A stretch of 47,168 nucleotides of DNA from Methylophilaceae bacterium (GTDB taxonomy: Bacteria > Pseudomonadota > Gammaproteobacteria > Burkholderiales > Methylophilaceae): NCBI GenBank assembly GCA_947379975.1, contig CANCPF010000015.1, positions 1-47,168 on the forward strand. The letters are read 5' to 3'. Shown one piece after another: positions 24,214 through 33,032 of this stretch (position 1 is its first letter; the number at the start of each line of letters is the position of its first letter). The notes beneath the pieces were generated by a model. The model did no database searches. It was not told the origin of the DNA and saw only the letters and a program-made list of their open reading frames with translations. The translations under genes and the position numbers were made by a program.

Positions 24214-24686
24214 TATTTCAACTCCTCCAAAATAGCATCTACTTTTTCTGTCGTTAAAAACTCATGCATAGTGTGATTATTCACAGTCATCAGCGGTGCG
24301 CCACCACAAGCGCCCATACATTCGCCCTCTTTTAAACAAAACTTACCGTCGGCCGTGACTTCATTAAAACCTACGCCTAACTTAGCTTTCAGGTGATCTA
24401 CGATTTCATCGCTGTCACGCAACATGCATGAAATATTAGTACAAACCGTTATTTTGTATTGGCCGACTGGCGATAAATCATACATATTGTAGAAGCCAGC
24501 GACTTCTAAAGCGGCAATTTCTGGAATACGTAAATATTGCGAAACATCGGTAATGCTTTCTTTTGACAACCAGCCGCGCTCAGTTTGCACAATACGCAAG
24601 GCACTCATCACTGCGGCTATGCGCTGGTCAGCTGGATACTTAGTCAGCTCGTAATCTATTTTTTCAATGGCTTGTTGGCTTAGCAT
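24213..24686 (-). CDS. nuoE: NADH-quinone oxidoreductase subunit E ([2Fe-2S])
   Basis: This 157-aa thioredoxin-fold subunit carries the N1a [2Fe-2S] cluster. The four ligands are in CTNISC (two, spaced by four) and in CLKEGECMGACGGAPLM. It partners with NuoF in the dehydrogenase module. AALEVAGFYNMYDLSPVG is the typical helical region. It overlaps nuoF by one base. Confidence 0.97.
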   Translation of the reverse strand: MLSQQAIEKIDYELTKYPADQRIAAVMSALRIVQTERGWLSKESITDVSQYLRIPEIAALEVAGFYNMYDLSPVGQYKITVCTNISCMLRDSDEIVDHLKAKLGVGFNEVTADGKFCLKEGECMGACGGAPLMTVNNHTMHEFLTTEKVDAILEELK

Positions 24687-24748
24687 TTTTGTTTATCAAA
24701 CTCGTTTAACTATTTTATTTATTAGACTTAATAAATTGACCGATTTAT

Positions 24749-26002
24749 CTATCGGTCAATTTCGCCAAAAACAATATCTTGCGTACCAATAATCGCGACT
24801 AAGTCGGCAATCATGTGTCCACGCGTCATTTCATCTAATGCCGCCAAATGTGGGAAGCCTGGCGCACGAATTTTTAGACGGTATGGCTTATTCGCCCCAT
24901 CTGAAACCATATAAATACCAAACTCACCTTTTGGATGCTCAACCGCTGCATAAGCTTCGCCGGCTGGCACATGAAATCCTTCAGTAAACAACTTGAAGTG
25001 ATGGATAAGATCTTCCATATTACTTTTCATGCCTTCGCGGTCAGGCGGAGCTACTTTATTATCAGTAGTAATTACTGGGCCAGGATTCTGGCGTAGCCAA
25101 TTAACACACTGTTTGATAATGTTATTAGATTGCCTAAACTCTTCCATACGCACCAAATAACGGTCATAACAATCGCCATTTACGCCCACTGGAATATCAA
25201 AATCAAGCTTGGCATACACTTCGTAAGGCTGCGTTTTACGTAAATCCCAAGCAATACCTGAGCCGCGCAACATTGGACCCGTCATGCCTAGCGCTAGCGC
25301 ACGTTCTGGCGTAACAATACCCACACCGACGGTACGCTGCTTCCAAATACGGTTATCCGTTAACAACGTTTCGTATTCATCAATATATTTTGGAAAACGT
25401 TGTGTAAAGTCATCAATAAAGTCCAACAATGAACCCTGACGGTTCTCGTTTTGCTTTTTAACTGTTTTGGCATTGCGTAGCGGTGAAACCTCGTATTGCG
25501 GCATTTGATTTGGCAAATCACGATATACGCCACCTGGACGGTAATATGCCGCATGCATACGGGCGCCAGAAACAGCTTCGTAGCAATCGAATAAATCTTC
25601 ACGTTCGCGGAAAGCGTATAAGAACACCGTCATCGCACCTACGTCTAGTGCATGCGCACCCAACCAAAGCAAATGATTCAGCACACGGGTAATTTCATCA
25701 AACATCACGCGAATATACTGTGCGCGAATCGGCACATCTATGCCCATCATTTTTTCAATCGCCATCACATAAGCATGTTCATTTGCCATCATAGATACGT
25801 AATCTAAGCGATCCATATAAGGGATTGATTGCAAATAAGTGCGATTTTCAGCTAACTTTTCAGTGCCACGATGTAACAGGCCAATATGCGGATCAGCACG
25901 CTGAATGACTTCACCATCCAACTCTAACACCAAGCGTAAAACACCATGCGCCGCAGGATGCTGCGGGCCAAAGTTCATTGTATAGTTTCTAATTTCAGCC
26001 AT
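24749..26002 (-). CDS. nuoD: NADH-quinone oxidoreductase subunit D
   Basis: This 417-aa 49-kDa-type subunit forms the quinone-binding site with NuoB. NFGPQHPAAHGVLRLVLELDGE, HIGLLHRGTEKLAE and RGSGIAWDLRK are family signatures, and the protein ends IVFGEIDR as expected. I choose the start at 26002 (MAEIRNY) and not 26017, because ggag lies seven bases before it inside the end of nuoC and homologues begin there. This gives an 8-base overlap with nuoC. Confidence 0.96.
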   Translation of the reverse strand: MAEIRNYTMNFGPQHPAAHGVLRLVLELDGEVIQRADPHIGLLHRGTEKLAENRTYLQSIPYMDRLDYVSMMANEHAYVMAIEKMMGIDVPIRAQYIRVMFDEITRVLNHLLWLGAHALDVGAMTVFLYAFREREDLFDCYEAVSGARMHAAYYRPGGVYRDLPNQMPQYEVSPLRNAKTVKKQNENRQGSLLDFIDDFTQRFPKYIDEYETLLTDNRIWKQRTVGVGIVTPERALALGMTGPMLRGSGIAWDLRKTQPYEVYAKLDFDIPVGVNGDCYDRYLVRMEEFRQSNNIIKQCVNWLRQNPGPVITTDNKVAPPDREGMKSNMEDLIHHFKLFTEGFHVPAGEAYAAVEHPKGEFGIYMVSDGANKPYRLKIRAPGFPHLAALDEMTRGHMIADLVAIIGTQDIVFGEIDR

Positions 26003-26591
26003 GATGCGCTCCGTCATTGCGTATCACTCTTGGCACGTTATTACGCTCATCAATCGTAACAGGCTGATAAATCACGCGCTGTTGCTCCGGGTCATAACGC
26101 ATTTCAACATTACCTATCATAGGAAAATCTTTACGGAACGGATGGCCAACAAAACCATAATCAGTGAGTAAGCGACGTAAGTCAGGGTGGTTTTCAAACA
26201 TGATGCCGTAAAGATCAAACGCTTCTCGCTCATACCAGTTCGCAACCGGCCAAATATCGACTAATGTAGGTAAAATTGGGAAATCTTCGTCTCGGGCAAA
26301 TACGCGCACTCGCACGCGATGATTCAGTGAAACTGACAATAAATGACTGGTAACAGCAAAGCGTAAACCATCATAACTACCATTACCAAACTCTTGATAA
26401 TCGACGCCACACAAGTCAATTAATTGCTCAAACTTCAAGTTAGCGCCATCACGTAATATTTGGCAAACCGCTAAATAGTCAGCGGCTTTACATTCGACAG
26501 TAACTTCGCCAAACGCAACAATAGGCTTGGTGATTTTTTCTGCAAGCGCGGCTTGCAAATTTAAAACTAGTTGATCTAATTTGGCTGACAT
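25995..26591 (-). CDS. nuoC: NADH-quinone oxidoreductase subunit C
   Basis: This 198-aa 30-kDa-type peripheral subunit has the signature EREAFDLYGIMFENHPDLRRLLTDYGFVGHPFRKDFP. It binds NuoD and is separate here, not fused as NuoCD as in E. coli. The LCGVDY motif precedes it. It follows nuoB by 28 bases and its 3' end overlaps the nuoD start. Confidence 0.97.
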   Translation of the reverse strand: MSAKLDQLVLNLQAALAEKITKPIVAFGEVTVECKAADYLAVCQILRDGANLKFEQLIDLCGVDYQEFGNGSYDGLRFAVTSHLLSVSLNHRVRVRVFARDEDFPILPTLVDIWPVANWYEREAFDLYGIMFENHPDLRRLLTDYGFVGHPFRKDFPMIGNVEMRYDPEQQRVIYQPVTIDERNNVPRVIRNDGAHHG

Positions 26592-26619
26592 AATTTTTCG
26601 TTTTTAGTGTGCAAAAGCA

Positions 26620-27096
26620 CTATCTAGCAATGGTATTAGTACGTTTAATTTTATTTTGCAACTGAATAATGCCGTACAACAAAGCCTCTGCAGTTGGCGG
26701 GCAACCTGGCACATAAACATCAACCGGCACGATGCGGTCACAGCCGCGCACTACTGCGTAAGAATAATGGTAATAGCCACCGCCATTTGCACACGAGCCC
26801 ATGGATATTACCCAGCGAGGCTCGGCCATTTGGTCGTACACCTTTCGCAAAGCCGGCGCCATTTTGTTCACTAGCGTACCGGCAACAATCATCACATCTG
26901 ATTGCCTAGGACTGCCGCGAAACACAATGCCGAAACGGTCTAAATCGTAACGCGAAGCACCGGCATGCATCATTTCTACCGCACAACAAGCCAAACCAAA
27001 CGTCATCGGCCACATAGAACCAGTACGCGTGTAGTTGATAACCGTATCTAGCGTTGTGGTGACAAAGCCTTTTTCTAAAATACCTTCAATACTCAT
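26620..27096 (-). CDS. nuoB: NADH-quinone oxidoreductase subunit B (N2 cluster)
   Basis: This 158-aa subunit holds cluster N2, the last electron carrier before quinone. The ligands are in GLACCAVEMMHAG (adjacent Cys pair), SMGSCANGGGYYHYSYAVV and DVYVPGCPPTAEALLYG. The start at 27096 (MSIEGIL) matches homologues. The frame is open 19 codons further upstream, but this would overlap nuoA. It lies 37 bases after the nuoA stop. Confidence 0.97.
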   Translation of the reverse strand: MSIEGILEKGFVTTTLDTVINYTRTGSMWPMTFGLACCAVEMMHAGASRYDLDRFGIVFRGSPRQSDVMIVAGTLVNKMAPALRKVYDQMAEPRWVISMGSCANGGGYYHYSYAVVRGCDRIVPVDVYVPGCPPTAEALLYGIIQLQNKIKRTNTIAR

Positions 27097-27133
27097 GACA
27101 GGTTTAATCCTATTACTATCAATCCCACAACCA

Positions 27134-27490
27134 TTAATCCCATTCCAAGGCACCCTTCATCCACTCATAGATGAAACCAATGACAAGAACCCCTAAAAAT
27201 ATCATCATCGCGATAAAGCCAAATAAGCCAATTTCTTGAAGCACCACCGCCCACGGAAATAAGAAAGCAATTTCTAAATCAAATAGAATAAACAGAATGG
27301 CGACTAGATAATAACGCACATCAAATTTCATACGCGCATCTTCAAACGCTTCAAAACCGCATTCATAAGGAGAGTTTTTTGCAGAGTCCGGCTTGTGTGG
27401 AGAAACGAGCAACCCTAATACCAACGGACCAACGCCGACCGCTAAGCCAACTAGAATAAACATCAATATTGGAAAGTAATTTTCTAACAC
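27134..27490 (-). CDS. nuoA: NADH-quinone oxidoreductase subunit A
   Basis: This 118-aa membrane subunit with three helices is the first gene of the complex I operon. SPHKPDSAKNSPYECGFEAFEDARMKFDVRYYLVAILFILFDLEIAFLFPWA contains the conserved acidic helix and the PYECGF loop. I start at the GTG at 27490, so that the protein begins (M)LENYFPILMF as in homologues, with gggg seven bases upstream. An upstream TTG at 27523 would add 11 residues. No ATG is available nearby. Confidence 0.93.
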   Translation of the reverse strand: MLENYFPILMFILVGLAVGVGPLVLGLLVSPHKPDSAKNSPYECGFEAFEDARMKFDVRYYLVAILFILFDLEIAFLFPWAVVLQEIGLFGFIAMMIFLGVLVIGFIYEWMKGALEWD

Positions 27491-28110
27491 GTACAGCCCC
27501 AAGCCAAATCTTTGAAAGACCAATTGAGAAATTCAATTAGAAATTTTGTTATTTTCATATGATTTTTATTAAATAATTATTAAAATCAGCGCTGAAACAA
27601 GGGCTTAATTCAAGCAATCAAATAAGAAATAAAACCATAGAACTTACACTAATTTTTTAAAAATCTATTATTTAGTGGCATTTAAGAATAGTTAAATGCG
27701 AAAAAGTTCTTGTTAAATAATTAAGCTGCAATTGTAACCCAAAAAAGCGTGTACCCGCAAAGCTTCAAACACTAATTTTTTGGCTCAACACATTAATTTA
27801 CAAGGCGTTTAACCGAGGGCGACCATAAAAATTTTCAGTATGCTGATATACAGTCAAATAACAACGCTACCAGTTAAGTAGAGGCACATTAAAGAGTAAG
27901 GCTATTAAACATAAGTTAGATTATTAAGACCTAAAGTCTCACGTGGGCATCATTTAACAACGTAAAGTGACATTTAAAAAAATTCCAATTGAATGCACTG
28001 CATTTAATTTCAATAAATTTGCGCTTTGTCATCAAACTTTCAAACTATAATTAGAAAATAAACAATATTATTGTTTATCTCCAAAACTGATAAATCACGT
28101 ACAAGAAATT
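27491..28110. other. Divergent intergenic region between nuoA and ppx
   Basis: About 600 AT-rich bases with no supportable gene must hold the nuo promoter (leftward) and the ppx promoter (rightward). It contains ggcatcatttaacaa at 27946-27960, shared with position 401-415. I could not fix a convincing nuo promoter by eye. Confidence 0.5.
28026..28051 (+). promoter_or_regulatory. Candidate ppx promoter
   Basis: A perfect -10 hexamer TATAAT (28046-28051) lies 59 bases before the ppx start. The best -35 match, TTGTCA (28026-28031), is only 14 bases upstream, shorter than ideal, so an activator may be needed. Confidence 0.35.
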
Positions 28111-29640
28111 ATGCAAAACCAAACTAATGCCACTAACAACAATCCCGCCGACAAAGCATTACTAGCGGCCATTGACTTAGGTTCTAATAGCTTCAGGCTT
28201 GAAATCGGCCGTCTAGATAGCGGCCATATTCAACGCGTTGAATACATAAAAGAAGCTGTCAGGCAAGGTGGAGATTTAGACCAAGACCGCAACCTAACCG
28301 CAGAAGCGATTGATCGCGGCATTCGCTGTTTAGCAAGATTCGGTGAGCGCTTACAAGGCTTTGATGCCACTCATGTTCGGGCGGTGGCGACGCAAACATT
28401 GCGTGAAGCAAACAACCGTGACGTATTCATCAAGTTAGCTAAAAAAGCCTTAGGCTTTGATGTGGAAGTAATTTCTGGTGTTGAGGAAGCGCGACTAATT
28501 TACCAAGGCGTCAGTCGCTTTTTACCACAATCAAACGAAAGGCGCCTAGTAATAGACATTGGTGGGCGCTCAACTGAATTCATCTTAGGCCAAGGCTTTA
28601 CATCCCAGCATATGGCCTCATTACATGTAGGCTCTGTAGCGTGGTCACTTAAACACTTTGGTAGCGGCGATTTAACTGAAAATGCATTTACCCGTGCGGA
28701 GATTGCCGCAGAATCTATTTTTGATACATTAGGCGTCAATTTCAACAATAAGCATTGGGATATTGCTTACGGTGCATCTGGCACTGTAGGTGCAATTGCC
28801 GATGTTTTGGTGCAATATGGCAGACCCGCAGACACCATCACAAAGGAAGGATTGCTTTGGTTGCGAGATGAATTGCTGCGTGCGAAACACACCGATAAAT
28901 TACGCCTGCTAGGCCTGAAAGAAGATCGTAAGGCGGTTATTGCTGGCGGCTTATCGATTATGCTTGGCGCCTTCGATTTTTTAAAAATTGAAACGTTAAA
29001 TGTTGCAAAAGGTGCGCTAAGGCACGGTTTACTTTACGACATGCTAGCGCGCGATAATGAAATGGTCGATTTAAGAAATGCCTCCGTGCAACGCTTAGCA
29101 CGAAATTTTGCTGTGGATGAGAAACATGCGGCAACCGTTGCCGAAGTAGCGACCAAGTTATTTGAAAAAATAAGCGAGGACGTGAAATTTGCCTCTAATG
29201 AGCAACAGACTCAAGCGCGTAAACTACACTGGGCAGGCTTATTACATGAAATAGGCGGTATTATTTCACCCATTGATGTTAATTTACATGGTGCTTACAT
29301 ACTTGAACACGCAGAACCACAAGGCTTTGCACAAAGCGAACTGCATTGCTTAAGCTTATTGATATTAGGGCACAGAGGTAAATTAAAGCGTTTAGAGGCT
29401 GATTTTTCCAATCCAACATTAGTCATGCAACTCGCCTGTCTACGCATAGCAGTAATTTTATGCCACGCCCGCATCATGCCAAACTTACGCGGCATTCAAC
29501 TGCGTTACCATAACAACGCCATACAACTGAGCTTACCAAAAACTTGGCCTGAGAAATACCCACAATCCTACTATTTATTGGGTGAAGAAAAAATCACTTG
29601 GCAAAAAACCAGCTGCCAATTTGATCTCATTGTTTTATAG
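28111..29640 (+). CDS. ppx: Exopolyphosphatase / guanosine pentaphosphatase (Ppx/GppA, 509 aa)
   Basis: The actin-like ATPase fold is clear: LLAAIDLGSNSFRLEIGRL (phosphate 1), TLREANN, GVEEARLIYQGV and LVIDIGGRSTEFILG (phosphate 2), then YGASGTVGAIADVL. The C-terminal part (about 320-480) is the HD-like helical domain, with HWAGLLHEIGG. The length is full for the long Ppx form. It hydrolyses terminal phosphates from polyphosphate, opposing Ppk1 encoded nearby; a pppGpp phosphatase role is the alternative. It is transcribed away from nuo and towards the H1-like gene. Confidence 0.93.
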   Translation: MQNQTNATNNNPADKALLAAIDLGSNSFRLEIGRLDSGHIQRVEYIKEAVRQGGDLDQDRNLTAEAIDRGIRCLARFGERLQGFDATHVRAVATQTLREANNRDVFIKLAKKALGFDVEVISGVEEARLIYQGVSRFLPQSNERRLVIDIGGRSTEFILGQGFTSQHMASLHVGSVAWSLKHFGSGDLTENAFTRAEIAAESIFDTLGVNFNNKHWDIAYGASGTVGAIADVLVQYGRPADTITKEGLLWLRDELLRAKHTDKLRLLGLKEDRKAVIAGGLSIMLGAFDFLKIETLNVAKGALRHGLLYDMLARDNEMVDLRNASVQRLARNFAVDEKHAATVAEVATKLFEKISEDVKFASNEQQTQARKLHWAGLLHEIGGIISPIDVNLHGAYILEHAEPQGFAQSELHCLSLLILGHRGKLKRLEADFSNPTLVMQLACLRIAVILCHARIMPNLRGIQLRYHNNAIQLSLPKTWPEKYPQSYYLLGEEKITWQKTSCQFDLIVL

Positions 29641-29675
29641 GGCATTTAATACTAAAACAATATTGCAATTTAAAT

Positions 29676-29704
29676 TAAACGGTATAAACTGTTTATACCG
29701 TTTA
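29676..29704. promoter_or_regulatory. 29-nt perfect inverted repeat upstream of the H1-like gene
   Basis: The 14-base arm taaacggtataaac (29676-29689) is exactly mirrored by gtttataccgttta (29691-29704) around a single T. It begins 35 bases after the ppx stop and ends 14 bases before the ATG of the downstream gene, next to its aaggag site. There is no T-run and almost no room for a loop, so a DNA operator for a dimeric regulator is more likely than a terminator. Confidence 0.7.
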
Positions 29705-29718
29705 TTAAGGAGTTTAAC

Positions 29719-30186
29719 ATGTCAAAAATTATTCCAACACCAGCCATTCCTGCAACCACTGCAGGAGCAACTACACCAGTCAAGGATGCCCGCAGCAAAA
29801 CTGTGGCAACTAAACCTGCCACAAAGCCCGTTGCAGCAAAGCCTGCAATTACTAAAGCCGTAGTAGCCACAACATCAAAACTAGCGAGCACCGCTAATAC
29901 CGCAGCAAAAAAAGTTGCGTTAGCCGCAGAAGTAAAAGTTAAGCCAATTAAAGTAGAAAAAGCGCCTAAATTAAAAATGGAGCGTGATAGCTTTACTATG
30001 CCTAAAGTTGAATATGCTCAGTTCTCAGTATTGAAAGAGCGTTTAATTAAACTAGGTCAACCTGCGAAAAAAAGTGAATTATTACGTGCTGGAATCATGC
30101 AACTAACTGCTATGACCGATGCCGCGCTAAAAGCCGCCATGTCTAAAGTACCTGCGATTAAAACTGGCAGACCTAATAAGAAATAA
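29719..30186 (+). CDS. Histone-H1-like Ala/Lys/Pro-rich protein with conserved C-terminal domain (155 aa)
   Basis: Residues 1-85 are dominated by Ala, Lys, Pro and Thr, with KPATKPVAAKPA-type repeats like those of AlgP/PhaF and bacterial H1-like proteins. Residues 86-155 form a compact domain: MERDSFTMPKVEYAQFSVLKERLIKLG, then KKSELLRAGIMQL and a TGRP end. I have seen this domain in betaproteobacterial hypothetical proteins; SELLRAG resembles a ribbon-helix-helix-like or nucleoid-protein segment. A perfect aaggag precedes the ATG by six bases. Its place between ppx and sixA-ppk suggests a link to polyphosphate or to DNA compaction. Function not established. Confidence 0.75.
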   Translation: MSKIIPTPAIPATTAGATTPVKDARSKTVATKPATKPVAAKPAITKAVVATTSKLASTANTAAKKVALAAEVKVKPIKVEKAPKLKMERDSFTMPKVEYAQFSVLKERLIKLGQPAKKSELLRAGIMQLTAMTDAALKAAMSKVPAIKTGRPNKK

Positions 30187-30261
30187 ACCAATTAAGCTTA
30201 CACCTAAGCTACCAGCTTTATTTCATAGCCTAAACAGAAGGCCTATTTATTAAACAGCTGA

Positions 30262-30759
30262 CTATAGACTTGGGTGCTGCACGCTATACAAATAGGTTTG
30301 TGTAACACCGCCATCCAAATTAGGTAAATAGCGCTGGCGCAGCCACCATACTGCGCCTTTTTTAACAACCAAAGCGCCTGCTTGCAAACCTAGTAGGCTA
30401 GCAAGAAACAAGCCCAAATTCGGCTGATGACCTACGATCAAAATCGTCTGGCTAATATCATCATTGCTTACTTGCTTAAGTATTTCTGCAACAGAGCCAT
30501 CCACACTTAAAAAGTCAACCACCTTCACTTCACGCTTACTTTTAGCTTTATTGAGTTGCTGCAAAGCCGCGACAGTTTCTAAGCAACGGATAGCTGGGCT
30601 AGATAAAATCTCTGTATTTTTTGGTAAAAATTCATTAAGCCATTCAGCCATCTTGGCGGCATCTTTGCGGCCATGTTTGGTTAACGGTCTCTCCGCGTCT
30701 GTGCCATTAGCGCTTTGTAATTCAGCTTCAGCATGCCGCCACAAAATTAAATTAGCCAT
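30262..30759 (-). CDS. sixA: SixA-type histidine phosphatase (165 aa)
   Basis: The RHG phosphatase motif is LILWRHAEAE at the N-terminus (catalytic His 9), with a second His in ILIVGHQPNLGLF and the Arg in SSPAIRCLETV. The short size and GHQPNL are typical of SixA, which removes phosphate from phosphohistidine in HPt domains such as those of ArcB or PTS proteins. It starts 19 bases after the ppk1 stop and is probably cotranscribed with it. A phosphatase acting on the phospho-histidine of Ppk is conceivable but unproven. Confidence 0.88.
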   Translation of the reverse strand: MANLILWRHAEAELQSANGTDAERPLTKHGRKDAAKMAEWLNEFLPKNTEILSSPAIRCLETVAALQQLNKAKSKREVKVVDFLSVDGSVAEILKQVSNDDISQTILIVGHQPNLGLFLASLLGLQAGALVVKKGAVWWLRQRYLPNLDGGVTQTYLYSVQHPSL

Positions 30760-30778
30760 AACTTCTCAACTCACAGGG

Positions 30779-32860
30779 TTAATCTGCATACTTTTTAAGA
30801 AGGAACTGTTGTGCGCTAAATTCTTGCAGCTGATCCGCGCCTTTAATTTTAGCCGAACATATCGGCGATGCACTCAGCACATAAGTTCCATCCGCAGTCA
30901 GCAGCCAAGCATCCTGATTATCAGCCAAGCTCATTTGGCAACATTCTTGTAAGATGCGGGCACGATTTTTAAGGTCATCTATCGGCCAAGCAATTTCAAC
31001 GCGACGCATCATATTACGATTCATCCAGTCGGCACTTGAGAGCCACATATTCTCGACTTCATCCACTTTAAAATAGAATATACGAGAATGTTCTAGCAAT
31101 CGGCCAATAATTGAACGTACGCGAATGCGCCCATCTAAGCCTGGCGCATCAACCGGCAGTATGCAAGCGCCACGTAAAATCAAATCAATTTCAACCCCAG
31201 CCCGACCAGCCTTTACCAAGGCTTTCACTAAGAATTCATCGGTAAGCGCATTCATTTTCAAGATAATAGTTGCCGCTTTACCAGCCTTTGCTGCAAGTTC
31301 TGCGCTTCTAATTTTAGCCAGCATCTGTCTATGCAAATTAAACGGTGCCACTAGTAATTTTTGCATACGAGGCAACTTCACTTGACTGGCAATATGTCTG
31401 AATAAATGCTCCATATCGCGGGTAATTTGCATATCAGCAGTCAGCATACTCACATCGGTGTAAAGTCGCGCTGTTCTAGGATTGTAATTTCCAGTAGAAA
31501 CATGGCCATAATATTTCAATCCCGCGCCTTCGCGGCGCATGACTAACAACATTTTGGCATGTGTTTTCAAACCGACAATACCATACACCACTTGCGCACC
31601 AACTGACTCTAAATCTTCAGCCCAGTTAATATTAGCTTCTTCATCAAACCTAGCTTTAAGCTCAACAACTGCCATCACCTCTTTGCCACGGCGAACCGCT
31701 TCTTGTAGCAATTTCAGCATTCTTGGATCAGAACCAGTGCGATAAATAGTCTGCTGAATAGATAACACATCAGGGTCATAAACTGCCTCACGCAAAAAAT
31801 CAATGACAGATTCAAAGCTTTCGTAGGGCTGATGAATTAAAACATCACGCTGCTTAAGTTGCGTAAAAAAAGATTGACTGGAAATTAAATCCTGACTTAT
31901 TTTAGGCTCAAAAGGCCTAAATTTCAGGTGACTTCCTTCGGCAAGATCAGCCAACTGCATTAGACGCGCTAAGTTCACAAGCCCATTGACACGATAAAGT
32001 GAATGTTTTGGCAAATCGAACTGCTCTAGCAAGAATTTGGCTAACTTATCATCACAGGCATGCGACACTTCTAAGCGCACCGCATCGCCAAAATTACGTT
32101 TTACTAATCCTTTACGTAAAGCGGTACGCAAATTTTTAACATCATCCTCATCTACCGCTAAATCAGAATGGCGTGTTACACGAAATTGAGAGAAGCTTAG
32201 GACTTCCCGACCAGCAAATAAACTAGCCAAATGTGCTCTAATCACACTAGATAAGGATACGAATTTCTGCTGTTTATCACTTAAGTTTTTTGGCAATTTA
32301 ATTAAGCGTGGCAAGGCTCTTGGCACACGCACAATGGCAATATTATTGCTGCGGCCAAACGCATCATGACCACTTAGCGACACAATAAAATTCAGTGATT
32401 TATTGGCCGCCTGTGGGAAAGGATGGGATGGATCTAGCGCTACAGGCACTAGCAGAGGGCGGACATCCGATTCAAAATATCGCGCTACCCAGCGTCGTTG
32501 TTCGGTTGTGCGGTCTCCATGTGAGACTAAATGTACGCCTTGTTCAGCAAGCGCTGGCATCAGTTCTGTATTGAAAATTTCGTATTGCTTATCTACCAAC
32601 TTGTGTGCAACGTCAGAAATCACTTGATAACTGCCTACATTAATATCGCCCTTTTGATCATCATCACGCATCGCATCGACATGAGGCGCTGCACGCACCT
32701 CAAAGAACTCATCTAAATTTGAGGAAACAATACAAAGAAAGCGCAATCGTTCAAGCAGCGGATAATCAGGGTTACGCGCCAGACTGAGCACACGCTCATT
32801 GAACGCTAAAATACTAGTATCACGGTTGAGTAATTTTAAAGGCGGGAACGTTGAGCGCAT
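30779..32860 (-). CDS. ppk1: Polyphosphate kinase 1 (693 aa)
   Basis: All four PPK1 domains are present. The N-terminal domain is LLNRDTSILAFNERVL and LERLRFLCIVSSNLDEFFEVRA. In the middle region, RVPRALPRLIKLP belongs to the head domain. The catalytic core has IQQTIYRTGSDPRMLKLL, then VVELKARFDEEANINWAEDLE. GLKTHAKMLLVMR carries the autophosphorylated His (near residue 433), followed by STGNYNPRTARLYTD. ILRGACILPVDAPG and SADWMNRNMMRRVE are in the C-terminal domain. It makes polyphosphate from ATP. A Pho-box-like site precedes it, and ppx lies divergently beyond sixA and the H1-like gene. Confidence 0.97.
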   Translation of the reverse strand: MRSTFPPLKLLNRDTSILAFNERVLSLARNPDYPLLERLRFLCIVSSNLDEFFEVRAAPHVDAMRDDDQKGDINVGSYQVISDVAHKLVDKQYEIFNTELMPALAEQGVHLVSHGDRTTEQRRWVARYFESDVRPLLVPVALDPSHPFPQAANKSLNFIVSLSGHDAFGRSNNIAIVRVPRALPRLIKLPKNLSDKQQKFVSLSSVIRAHLASLFAGREVLSFSQFRVTRHSDLAVDEDDVKNLRTALRKGLVKRNFGDAVRLEVSHACDDKLAKFLLEQFDLPKHSLYRVNGLVNLARLMQLADLAEGSHLKFRPFEPKISQDLISSQSFFTQLKQRDVLIHQPYESFESVIDFLREAVYDPDVLSIQQTIYRTGSDPRMLKLLQEAVRRGKEVMAVVELKARFDEEANINWAEDLESVGAQVVYGIVGLKTHAKMLLVMRREGAGLKYYGHVSTGNYNPRTARLYTDVSMLTADMQITRDMEHLFRHIASQVKLPRMQKLLVAPFNLHRQMLAKIRSAELAAKAGKAATIILKMNALTDEFLVKALVKAGRAGVEIDLILRGACILPVDAPGLDGRIRVRSIIGRLLEHSRIFYFKVDEVENMWLSSADWMNRNMMRRVEIAWPIDDLKNRARILQECCQMSLADNQDAWLLTADGTYVLSASPICSAKIKGADQLQEFSAQQFLLKKYAD

Positions 32861-32903
32861 ATTATCTTTAATTTTTATGTTCGCTATATATTATGCGTAA
32901 TAT

Positions 32904-32921
32904 GTGACAAATTAATGACCG
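32904..32921 (-). promoter_or_regulatory. Candidate PhoB box upstream of ppk1
   Basis: On the minus strand CGGTCATTAATTTGTCAC matches the Pho box consensus CTGTCATAWAWCTGTCAC at 15-16 of 18 positions, with the two GTCA half-sites 11 bases apart. A -10-like CATAAT begins about nine bases after the box, as in PhoB-dependent promoters, where the box replaces the -35. The site is 43 bases before the ppk1 ATG. Confidence 0.6.
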
Positions 32922-33032
32922 TTTAATGAAAAATTTCACTGAAAAAAACGTTAGTTTGAACAAGCTTATCCTAAACAACGCGAGCATCTTAATGCTTGAT
33001 ACGAGCCAACTTATTAATACTACCTTTTACAT

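Noticed and set aside
27540..27700. A defined promoter for the nuo operon
   Set aside because: Many AT-rich hexamers fit loosely, but no -35/-10 pair with good spacing stands out, so I do not call one.
29719..29891. Antisense hydrophobic frame opposite the H1-like gene
   Set aside because: Ala/Lys-rich codons on one strand read as Ala/Val/Leu-rich on the other, so this is a composition artefact.
30187..30261. Terminator between the converging H1-like gene and sixA
   Set aside because: Only imperfect short hairpins (atagcc/ggcctat) with no T-run are visible.
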